Shown here piece after piece: positions 6,512 to 12,595 of a DNA stretch of 12,595 nucleotides. This stretch comes from Bacteroidales bacterium GP4 (GTDB taxonomy: Bacteria > Bacteroidota > Bacteroidia > Bacteroidales > Muribaculaceae), in the NCBI GenBank assembly GCA_001701065.1, contig DAAL01000047.1, positions 1 to 12,595 on the forward strand, written 5' to 3'. Every line of letters starts with the position of its first letter. Position 1 is the stretch's first letter. Both the position numbers and the translations under genes were made by a program. The notes beneath the pieces were generated by a model that was not told where the DNA came from, did not search any database, and worked only from the letters and a program-made list of their open reading frames with translations.

Positions 6512-9500
6512 ATGAACATTAAAAATTACCTTATGTGGATAATGATGTTTGTTTCATCAATTACTATCCACGCCCAGAACATCACAGTGCATGGGACAGT
6601 GCTATCTAAAACCGATGGTGAACCACTCATTGGAGCGACTGTCGTTCCGGTTTCTAATCCGGCAGCAGGTGTTGCAACTGATCTTGACGGAAACTTTGAA
6701 TTGACGGTTTCCGAAAATTCCTTTATAACGGTATCTTATGTGGGCTATCAAACCCAAAAACTAAAAGCCGAACCCACAATGGTGATTTCGCTCGTTGAAG
6801 ATTCCGAACTTCTTGACGAAGTAGTAGTGGTGGGTTATTCTTCAGAGAAGAAATCGGACCTTACCGGATCTGTTTCCGTAGTGAAGATGAAAGATGTGGC
6901 TGACACCCCAACAGGCAACGTCATTCAATCGCTTCAAGGACGTGTACCGGGTATGACCATAACCACCGACGGTACTCCCGGCGGTCTCAGCACAGGCACT
7001 TCCATCCGCGGTGCCTCGTCATTCCGCGGCGATGCCAATGGACCGCTTTACGTAATAGATGGCGTGATGACACGTGAAAATCCCGGCACCATACTTAATT
7101 CCAACGACGTGGAATCAATTCAGGTGCTCAAAGATGCAGCATCGGCTTCAATATACGGTGCGCAAGCCGCCAACGGTGTCATCATCATCACCACTAAACG
7201 CGCAAAGAAAGGCGAATCACATATAACTTTCGATGCCACACTCACACTCCAGACTTACAACAAGGGACTTGACTTGCTCAACGCCGACGAATGGGGCACT
7301 GTGTACTGGTCAGCTTACAAATATGCCCACAACGGTGCCACTCCGTCTTCAGCCATATACGGAAACGGCGCGACACCCAAGCTGCAGACTTACAAAAATC
7401 TCAACGGCGAGGATGTTTTGCCGCAGAACACTGACTGGGAGGATGAAATACACCGCCGGGCATTGATGCAGACTTACACAATAGGACTTTCGCGAGGCAC
7501 TGACAACGGTTCATCCTCACTCTCGTTAAGCTGGCTTGACCATGACGGTATCGTAAAAGGCTCCGACTTCCAACGAATGAACTCACGATTCAGCTCCGAC
7601 TACGGATTTATCAACAACCGCCTAAAAGCAGGAGGTAATGTGGCTGTGAACTGGTGGCGCGCCCACTACATGCCCGACGGAGCGGAAGAAAATGCAGTAA
7701 AACAGCATCCTGCCAAAGCTGTATATGACGTAACCGGCGAATATAATGACCAAATCAACGATATTCTCGGCGATGCGCCTAACATGATGCGTCTTATCCG
7801 CAACAACGAGAACAACAAGCACGAGTATTGGCGTGTGTTCGGAAACGCTTATCTTCAAGTGGAACCGATTAAGAATCTTATCATAAAGACTAACTTCGGT
7901 ATAAACTACTACAACGAAACCAACAAAACCTTTGAACCGAAGTGGCTGCGTGACGAAGTAAACAAACTTACTCAATCAACCGCTAAAAACGTTGACTGGG
8001 TGTGGACCAACACTGCGCAATACAACATTGACTTCGGCAAAAACTCCATCATGGCTCTCGCCGGTGTGGAATCAAAACATTACCACTACGAAAGTTTCTT
8101 CGGCTACGGAACCGGTCTTGAAATAGAAGATCCCAATTACATTTACCTCGGCAACACCACAGCCAATAAAAATGTGGGCGCAGGAGCTTCCAACTACTCG
8201 ATGTTCTCGGGATTCGGGAAAATCAACTACACTTACGACAACAAGTACCTACTCTCTTTCACTATACGCCGCGACGCATCGTCACGCCTGTCAAAGGACC
8301 ACAACTACGACTGGTTCCCCTCGGTATCGGCTGGATGGCGCATCTCACAGGAAAATTTCATGGAAGGCACCCGCTCTTGGCTTTCCTACCTGAAACTGCG
8401 CGGTTCATGGGGTATCAACGGTAACGACTTGATCGACAATGAAGCATTCTATGCAAAATATCTTATGAGCCTTGACCGTGGTTCCTACAATATGAACGGC
8501 GACGGCGTAACACTTTCACCCGGTGCTTACCGCATCAGAACCACTAACCCTGACTTGAAATGGGAAAAGACTTACCAGACCAATGTGGGTGTGGATGCAG
8601 GATTCTTCAACAACCGTCTTACCGTGTCACTTGACTATTTCTACAAAGAAACAAAGGACATGCTTGTGGAAAAACCCTATATCGCAACTATTGGTGAAGG
8701 CGGTTACTGCTGGTACAACGGCGGTGAAATGACTAACCGCGGTTTTGAAGGTCAGATTAACTGGCGCACAAATGTCAACAAAGATTTCAGCTACGACATA
8801 GGGTTCAACTTCACAGTGTCAAAGAACAAAGTTACCGACCTTCTTGACGAAATCTATTACTCCTACGGTGGCGGTTACGCCGGACACTCACTTGTGGGGC
8901 AGTCGATCGGCTCTTGGATGGGATTCAAAACAGCCGGAGTGTTCAAGACACAGGCTGAAGTGGACGAATACAACCAAGAGTACCAGGTGGAATTCGGACA
9001 GCCCGGAGTGGGACGTATACGCTACGTCGATGCTAACGGTGACGGCAAAATAAACTACAATGACCGCACATGGCTGGGATGTGACCTGCCGAAAGCTCAA
9101 TTTGGTCTTAATCTCGGTGCCAACTACAAGGGTTTTGACCTATCAATATTCTTCTCGTCGATTATCCGCGACGCATTCAACAATTCCAAGTACTATACTG
9201 ACTTGTTCCAGTGCTGGAACGGTAACCACGGAAACCGTCTTCTTGGAGCAGCGGCAGCTTATGACGAATTCCTGAATACCGGCGTGTACAATTCCAACAC
9301 TCCCGCGCCTACCACCAACAACAGCAATAACGAGCACGAAGTGTCAGAATTCCACATCGAGAACGGTTCATTCCTGCGCATGAAGACTCTGACTCTCGGA
9401 TACACTCTCCCGGAAAACATCCAAAGCAAACTTTATTTAAAGAATGCCCGCGTATACTTCCAGGCTCAGAATCTGTTCACTATCACCAATTACTCAGGTG

Positions 9501-9574
9501 CCGATCCTGAAGGACTCGGATATCCTTACGCACTTCCCCGTCAGTTTACACTCGGCGTGCAATTCGGTTTCTAA
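6512..9574 (+). CDS. SusC/RagA-family TonB-dependent outer-membrane transporter
   Basis: A 1020-residue outer-membrane porin that imports oligosaccharides using TonB energy, in complex with its SusD partner. A signal peptide ends near residue 21 (THAQ-type site, IHA|QN). A carboxypeptidase-regulatory-like domain spans ~24-96, followed by the SusC-type TonB box EVVVVGY (103-109). The plug domain (~110-230) carries the family signatures PLYVIDGV (178-185) and SIQVLKDAASASIYG (202-216). The rest is the 22-strand barrel, ending in aromatic GVQFGF. A calcium-loop-like DANGDGKIN lies at 840-848. Length is normal. There is no N-terminal STN signalling domain, consistent with control by the HTCS rather than an ECF sigma/anti-sigma pair. 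The gene is 33 bp upstream of the susD-like gene and 216 bp downstream of the regulator. Substrate specificity cannot be read from the sequence; a fructan oligomer is inferred from GH32 and the sensor type. Confidence 0.96.
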   Translation: MNIKNYLMWIMMFVSSITIHAQNITVHGTVLSKTDGEPLIGATVVPVSNPAAGVATDLDGNFELTVSENSFITVSYVGYQTQKLKAEPTMVISLVEDSELLDEVVVVGYSSEKKSDLTGSVSVVKMKDVADTPTGNVIQSLQGRVPGMTITTDGTPGGLSTGTSIRGASSFRGDANGPLYVIDGVMTRENPGTILNSNDVESIQVLKDAASASIYGAQAANGVIIITTKRAKKGESHITFDATLTLQTYNKGLDLLNADEWGTVYWSAYKYAHNGATPSSAIYGNGATPKLQTYKNLNGEDVLPQNTDWEDEIHRRALMQTYTIGLSRGTDNGSSSLSLSWLDHDGIVKGSDFQRMNSRFSSDYGFINNRLKAGGNVAVNWWRAHYMPDGAEENAVKQHPAKAVYDVTGEYNDQINDILGDAPNMMRLIRNNENNKHEYWRVFGNAYLQVEPIKNLIIKTNFGINYYNETNKTFEPKWLRDEVNKLTQSTAKNVDWVWTNTAQYNIDFGKNSIMALAGVESKHYHYESFFGYGTGLEIEDPNYIYLGNTTANKNVGAGASNYSMFSGFGKINYTYDNKYLLSFTIRRDASSRLSKDHNYDWFPSVSAGWRISQENFMEGTRSWLSYLKLRGSWGINGNDLIDNEAFYAKYLMSLDRGSYNMNGDGVTLSPGAYRIRTTNPDLKWEKTYQTNVGVDAGFFNNRLTVSLDYFYKETKDMLVEKPYIATIGEGGYCWYNGGEMTNRGFEGQINWRTNVNKDFSYDIGFNFTVSKNKVTDLLDEIYYSYGGGYAGHSLVGQSIGSWMGFKTAGVFKTQAEVDEYNQEYQVEFGQPGVGRIRYVDANGDGKINYNDRTWLGCDLPKAQFGLNLGANYKGFDLSIFFSSIIRDAFNNSKYYTDLFQCWNGNHGNRLLGAAAAYDEFLNTGVYNSNTPAPTTNNSNNEHEVSEFHIENGSFLRMKTLTLGYTLPENIQSKLYLKNARVYFQAQNLFTITNYSGADPEGLGYPYALPRQFTLGVQFGF

Positions 9575-9607
9575 ATTCAATAAACTCATTAAACACGATA
9601 AACAACT

Positions 9608-11374
9608 ATGACACTAAAACATATATTATATACTTCGCTTTGCGCTTTATCACTTGCATCATGCAGCGACGACTTTCTTGAAAACAAGCCGCAGGGAAGC
9701 CTGTCGGAAGGTGTGATGAACTCACAGGAGGCGATTGACCTTCTTGTAAACTCAGCTTACGCCGGTCTGTTCGGATTCACCAATGAACAAGGCGATCCCT
9801 GGGTACGTCCTACAACCAACTGGAGCTTCGGCGAAGTACGCGCCGACAATGCCTACAAAGGCGGAGGTGGTGAAGGTGACCTTTGGGACATACATGCGAT
9901 GGAAACATTCCAAGTGCAGTCCAACAACGGCAACATCGACGGCAAATGGTTCAATCTGTACAGCCAGATTTCACGTTGCAATGCAGCTCTCCGAGTGCTT
10001 AACAAAGCTGACGAAGAAGCTGTGCCGGCGAAAGCCTCGCGTATAGCCGAAATGAAAGTTCTGCGCTCTCACTTCTATTTTGAACTTGTGCGCCTGTTCA
10101 ACAAAGTTCCTTACATGGATGAGAATCTTCCCGAAACAGAGTATGTGAATGTGCCTAACGATGAGTTTACACGTGAAGAGCACTTGGATAGAATAGCAAA
10201 TGAGCTTCTGGACGCAGCTGAAAATCTTCCCGAACGTCAAGACCTCGTAGGCAGAATCAACCGTAACATTGCTCTCGCTTATGCAGCCAAAGTAAGACTA
10301 TATCAAGCTTATGAGCAGGACCCGCAGACTCATGCCGTGGTAAATATCAACAAGACTTTGCTTAAAGAAGTCGTTTCATTAATAGACAAGGTGCAGGGTT
10401 ATGACTTGCTCCCGGACTTCCAGGGTCTTGACCTTATAGCCAACGAAAACGGCGCGGAATCGGTATTTGCCGTGCAATATTCAATGGGTGACGGTTCAGG
10501 GGATGCCGGACGTGTGAACTGGAGCAACCTTCTCAACTCTCCCGGCGGCAATAGCCCCTACCATGGCGACGGTTTCTTCCTCCCCTCCCAGGACTTGATC
10601 AACGCTTATCAGACCGATGTCAATGGACTGCCGGTGTTCAACTATCAGTCGCGCCCTGACTATGCGGTAGTGACATTCATCGACGATGAACATCAGACTT
10701 TGTCCAATACCGAACCGACAGTCGACCCGCGTCTTGACTTTGTGGTGGGTAGACCTACAATCACATATAAGACCTACAAACAAACCCCTTGCCAATCATG
10801 GGTTCGTGACCGCGGTGTTTACGGTCATAACTGCGCAAAACGTTTCTGGGTTTCGCCCGAATCGCCCGACATGTATCAGGGATGGCCTTGGGGGGCATCA
10901 CAGCTTAACTGGCAAATCATCCGTTACGCCGACCTGCTTCTTTACAAAGCCGAAGCGTTGATTGAACTTGGTGAAAATCTTGACGAAGCACGCAATCTTA
11001 TCAACCGTGTGCGTGAACGCGCAATGAAGAGTGCTTATGTAAAGGATTTCAACGATCCGTCAAAAGATGCCGCCAACTATAAAATCGGTCTTTATCCTGC
11101 ATCAGTGTGGAATCAGGATTACGCACGTCAGGCATTGCGCACCGAAATGCGTCTTGAAAAAGCACTTGAAGGAGAACGTTACTTCGACCTTGTGCGCTGG
11201 GGCATAGCGAAAGAGACTATGACTGCATATTTCGAAGCCGAAAAAGATACTCGCATCTACTATCAGAACGCGACATTCAAACCCGGCGAGGAATATTACC
11301 CAATCCCTGTGGCACAATATAATTTCTCGATGGGCAAATACACACAGAATCCCGGTTATCCGGCATTTGAATAG
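9608..11374 (+). CDS. SusD/RagB-family surface nutrient-binding lipoprotein
   Basis: A 588-residue lipoprotein that forms the lid over the SusC-like transporter and captures glycan at the cell surface. The signal peptide ends in a clean lipobox LASC (lipidated Cys19) followed by SDDFLE; acidic residues at +2/+3 after the Cys resemble the Bacteroides surface-export signal. Family signatures are present: the helix EMKVLRSHFYFELVRLF (148-164), the QIIRYADLLLYKAEALIE region in the C-terminal half, and RTEMRLEKALEGERYFDLVRW (511-531), then the final YYPIPVAQ and NPGY elements. Length is close to SusD (551). It follows susC by 33 bp without a promoter, so one transcript is expected. It is the last gene of the operon: two hairpins follow directly, and no SusE/F-like or surface glycanase gene comes after it, which is unusual for loci degrading long polymers. 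Confidence 0.96.
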   Translation: MTLKHILYTSLCALSLASCSDDFLENKPQGSLSEGVMNSQEAIDLLVNSAYAGLFGFTNEQGDPWVRPTTNWSFGEVRADNAYKGGGGEGDLWDIHAMETFQVQSNNGNIDGKWFNLYSQISRCNAALRVLNKADEEAVPAKASRIAEMKVLRSHFYFELVRLFNKVPYMDENLPETEYVNVPNDEFTREEHLDRIANELLDAAENLPERQDLVGRINRNIALAYAAKVRLYQAYEQDPQTHAVVNINKTLLKEVVSLIDKVQGYDLLPDFQGLDLIANENGAESVFAVQYSMGDGSGDAGRVNWSNLLNSPGGNSPYHGDGFFLPSQDLINAYQTDVNGLPVFNYQSRPDYAVVTFIDDEHQTLSNTEPTVDPRLDFVVGRPTITYKTYKQTPCQSWVRDRGVYGHNCAKRFWVSPESPDMYQGWPWGASQLNWQIIRYADLLLYKAEALIELGENLDEARNLINRVRERAMKSAYVKDFNDPSKDAANYKIGLYPASVWNQDYARQALRTEMRLEKALEGERYFDLVRWGIAKETMTAYFEAEKDTRIYYQNATFKPGEEYYPIPVAQYNFSMGKYTQNPGYPAFE

Positions 11375-11405
11375 ATGGTATAATTTCAAGGTTAAAGGTT
11401 GTTTA

Positions 11406-11433
11406 GAAGGTATATCAATTTTGACATACCTTC
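11406..11433 (+). terminator. Hairpin downstream of the susD-like gene
   Basis: GAAGGTAT (11406-11413) pairs with ATACCTTC (11426-11433), and inner bases extend the stem with one mismatch. No T-run follows directly, so it may act together with the stronger inverted repeat just after it. It starts 32 bp past the susD-like stop. Confidence 0.4.
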
Positions 11434-11476
11434 AATAAAAAATGATAATGCAGTGTCGCATTATCATTTTTTATTG
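11433..11476. terminator. Bidirectional terminator: perfect 19-bp inverted repeat
   Basis: Bases 11433-11451 and 11458-11476 are perfect reverse complements around a 6-base loop AGTGTC. The arms begin with runs of A and end with runs of T, so the hairpin has a U-tract in either direction. It sits between the convergent susCD operon and the minus-strand small gene, and overlaps the last codons and stop (11464-11466) of the latter. Confidence 0.8.
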
Positions 11477-11991
11477 TTTAGTTTGACCGTTGTCAATAGT
11501 TTTACATATTTCTCACGTAGTTTTCGCCAGTCTTTGCTTGAATAGTAATAAACAATGCCGGAATCGTCATTAACAAAATCAAAGCGAGGAGAAGAATTGC
11601 TCTGCACAATCTTAGTCCATTGGTCATAGGACATAGTACATTTCACTCTCGTAACCCAATGGGACTTCTCGGGGTCACAGAACAGAAGCGATACCGGACA
11701 TTCCACCTCGTTATTATCAGCAGTAATCTTTATTGCTGCCGGCACAAAGGCTTCCGCTGAAGTGATTGTGGCAAGCATCGTCACTGAATCCTCGTCAACA
11801 AACGTAAAGTCATAAGACAATTCTTTCCGAGGATTAGATTGTTTTTTCTCATAGGGCATTTTCTGCGGCATTACGAAATAAAGAATTCCGTCAGCCCGCG
11901 GTGAACTTATATAGAATTTACTCATGTCCTGTGCAGCCATAAAGAAAGGCGCACTGACAAGGAAAATCAACAGAAAAGTAATATTTTTCAT
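11464..11991 (-). CDS. Small secreted protein of unknown function
   Basis: I do not recognise the family. From the ATG at 11991 it is 175 residues. A longer frame opens at 12042, but its extra 17 codons run through a terminator hairpin and would place the hydrophobic stretch internally; from 11991 a classic signal peptide MKNITFLLIFLVSAPFFMAA begins at residue 1 with cleavage near AAQD. The mature part (~153 residues) is polar, with alternating hydrophobic segments suggesting beta-rich structure (ILYFVMP, SYDFTFVDED, TMLATITS, FDFVNDDSGIVYYY) and a basic C-terminal helix ending KLNNKK. Cysteines at 98, 105 and 118 could form a disulphide. No lipobox and no further membrane segment, so it is periplasmic or exported. 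It lies downstream of the TRL-like gene on the same strand; no convincing TAnnTTTG promoter stands in the 62-bp gap, so partial read-through from that gene is possible. Confidence 0.75.
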   Translation of the reverse strand: MKNITFLLIFLVSAPFFMAAQDMSKFYISSPRADGILYFVMPQKMPYEKKQSNPRKELSYDFTFVDEDSVTMLATITSAEAFVPAAIKITADNNEVECPVSLLFCDPEKSHWVTRVKCTMSYDQWTKIVQSNSSPRFDFVNDDSGIVYYYSSKDWRKLREKYVKLLTTVKLNNKK

Positions 11992-12004
11992 CTTTATATA
12001 AAAT

Positions 12005-12038
12005 AAGTGCCGGACCATAGTCACAAAGCCCGGCACTT
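12005..12038 (-). terminator. Terminator after the TRL-like gene
   Basis: AAGTGCCGG (12005-12013) and CCGGCACTT (12030-12038) form a perfect 9-bp GC-rich stem with a 16-base loop. On the minus strand it is followed by TATTTTATA. It lies 15 bp past the TRL-like stop and 13 bp before the next start, so it may separate or attenuate the two genes. Confidence 0.7.
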
Positions 12039-12053
12039 TCATGAGAGATTTAA

Positions 12054-12377
12054 TTATTCACCGTAAACCACGGTTATAACTTTACCATAAACACCGATGA
12101 TGCTGGTTTTCTTGTAGTCAACATGGCTGATTTTAGTGATACCTGCATTACGAGCAGCAGTCTGAACTGAAGCGTCACCCATAGCTACAAGACCAAGAAT
12201 ATTGGTAGCTTCAGCAGTACCTACTTTTGATCCACGAGCATTAGAAGTAACAGCAGCCGGTTCCTGGACATCAGTATAAGCCCAACCCATACCTGCCTGG
12301 GTATTCAACACTGCACAACCTGAAAAACCAACTAAAGCAACACATGCAATAGCAAGACGCATAGCAATCTTTTTCAT
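12054..12377 (-). CDS. TRL-like family small lipoprotein
   Basis: A 107-residue protein with a lipoprotein signal peptide: GFSGC places the lipidated cysteine at 21. The body matches the TRL-like family pattern as I remember it: GSKVGTAEATNILGLVAMGDAS (~49-70, glycine/alanine-rich), then AAARNAGITKISHVDYKKTSIIGVYGKVITVVYGE at the C-terminus. Family members are small bacterial envelope lipoproteins; their function is not established. It is complete and of normal length. Its own promoter is at 12514-12543, leaving a leader of about 130 nt, and a hairpin terminator follows. Nothing links it to sugar uptake; it looks like a neighbouring housekeeping or stress envelope gene. Confidence 0.85.
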   Translation of the reverse strand: MKKIAMRLAIACVALVGFSGCAVLNTQAGMGWAYTDVQEPAAVTSNARGSKVGTAEATNILGLVAMGDASVQTAARNAGITKISHVDYKKTSIIGVYGKVITVVYGE

Positions 12378-12461
12378 AATGATAATTATTGGATGGCTGC
12401 AGGGACTCTATACAGCCATTTATAATAATTTTAGCTATAAATAAAGTGAAACTGCCAAGTC

Positions 12462-12475
12462 CCGACAAAAGCCGG
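12462..12475 (-). promoter_or_regulatory. GC-rich leader hairpin upstream of the TRL-like gene
   Basis: In the transcript CCGGC and GUCGG pair (one G-U) around a UUUU loop. A longer-range GGGACT/AGTCCC complement (12402-12407 with 12458-12463) could fold the leader further. This is a compact GC-rich island in an AT-rich leader; whether it regulates anything is unknown. Confidence 0.3.
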
Positions 12476-12513
12476 CGGCCCACCGTTTAGAAACTGTTGA
12501 GATTTCTAAAACA

Positions 12514-12543
12514 CAAAGTTAATAATTATTTGCTAAAATCAAA
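12514..12543 (-). promoter_or_regulatory. Promoter of the TRL-like gene
   Basis: On the minus strand TTTG (12543-12540) and TAACTTTG (12521-12514) are separated by 18 bp, a good match to the Bacteroidetes -33/-7 pair. The implied leader is roughly 130 nt. Beyond this, to the right edge, I see no gene. Confidence 0.65.
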
Positions 12544-12595
12544 ATAAAATATTAACAAATCTAAAAAATGGGTATAAACAAGGACACCCGGGCGA

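Noticed and set aside
3557..11374. A new signalling or defence system
   Set aside because: The HTCS, SusC and SusD proteins have complete, standard family architectures with all key residues; together with GH32 and a permease they form a known type of sugar-utilisation locus.
11992..12042. Upstream extension of the 175-residue gene to an ATG at 12042
   Set aside because: The extra codons run through a hairpin terminator and would bury the signal peptide at residue 18; the ATG at 11991 gives a normal signal peptide.
12271..12483. 70-codon minus-strand frame overlapping the TRL-like start
   Set aside because: It is out of frame with the recognised TRL-like lipoprotein, has cysteine/tyrosine-rich nonsense-like composition, and starts inside the leader.

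Overview
The window looks like an accessory carbohydrate-utilisation locus from a gut Bacteroidales bacterium. The signs are a SusC/SusD outer-membrane pair, a hybrid two-component system (HTCS) in one polypeptide, Bacteroidetes-type promoters (TAnnTTTG -7 element, no clear Shine-Dalgarno sequences) and a TRL-family lipoprotein. Moderate GC with AT-rich spacers would suit a Muribaculaceae- or Bacteroides-like genome, but I cannot place it below order with confidence.

Layout: (1) 1-2685, minus strand: a two-gene operon of a periplasmic GH32 fructan/fructoside hydrolase followed 7 bp later by an MFS sugar permease that runs off the left edge. The permease has no stop codon inside the window, so it appears only as a partial gene. 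(2) 2686-3556: an unusually long (871 bp), AT-rich, repeat-rich divergent regulatory region. (3) 3557-6295, plus strand: an HTCS with a periplasmic sugar-binding-protein-like sensor, histidine kinase, receiver and AraC-type DNA-binding domain. (4) 6512-11374, plus strand: a susC-like/susD-like pair with its own promoter. (5) 11433-11476: a perfect 19-bp inverted repeat, likely a bidirectional terminator between convergent transcripts. (6) 11464-12377, minus strand: a small secreted protein of unknown function and a TRL-like lipoprotein, separated by a hairpin terminator. These are probably unrelated to the sugar locus.

How it works together (inference from the family): SusC/SusD bind and import a fructose-containing oligo- or polysaccharide across the outer membrane. 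The periplasmic GH32 releases fructose and the MFS permease carries it into the cytoplasm. The HTCS probably senses fructose in the periplasm and activates the GH32-MFS and susCD operons. This parallels the Bacteroides thetaiotaomicron fructan locus (BT1754, BT1757-1765). No surface endo-fructanase, surface glycan-binding protein or fructokinase is visible, so this is a reduced version, at least within the window.

The least ordinary part is the non-coding DNA. A 43-bp element (38/43 identical) occurs on both sides of the divergent region, each copy with GTAACA boxes exactly 21 bp apart. TGTTTCA boxes exactly 21 bp apart precede both GH32 and susC. Between the two 43-bp copies lie an 18-bp tandem array and a symmetric four-box TGTTCA/TGAACA arrangement. 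The protein-coding content belongs to a known class of system; I see no clearly new protein system here.
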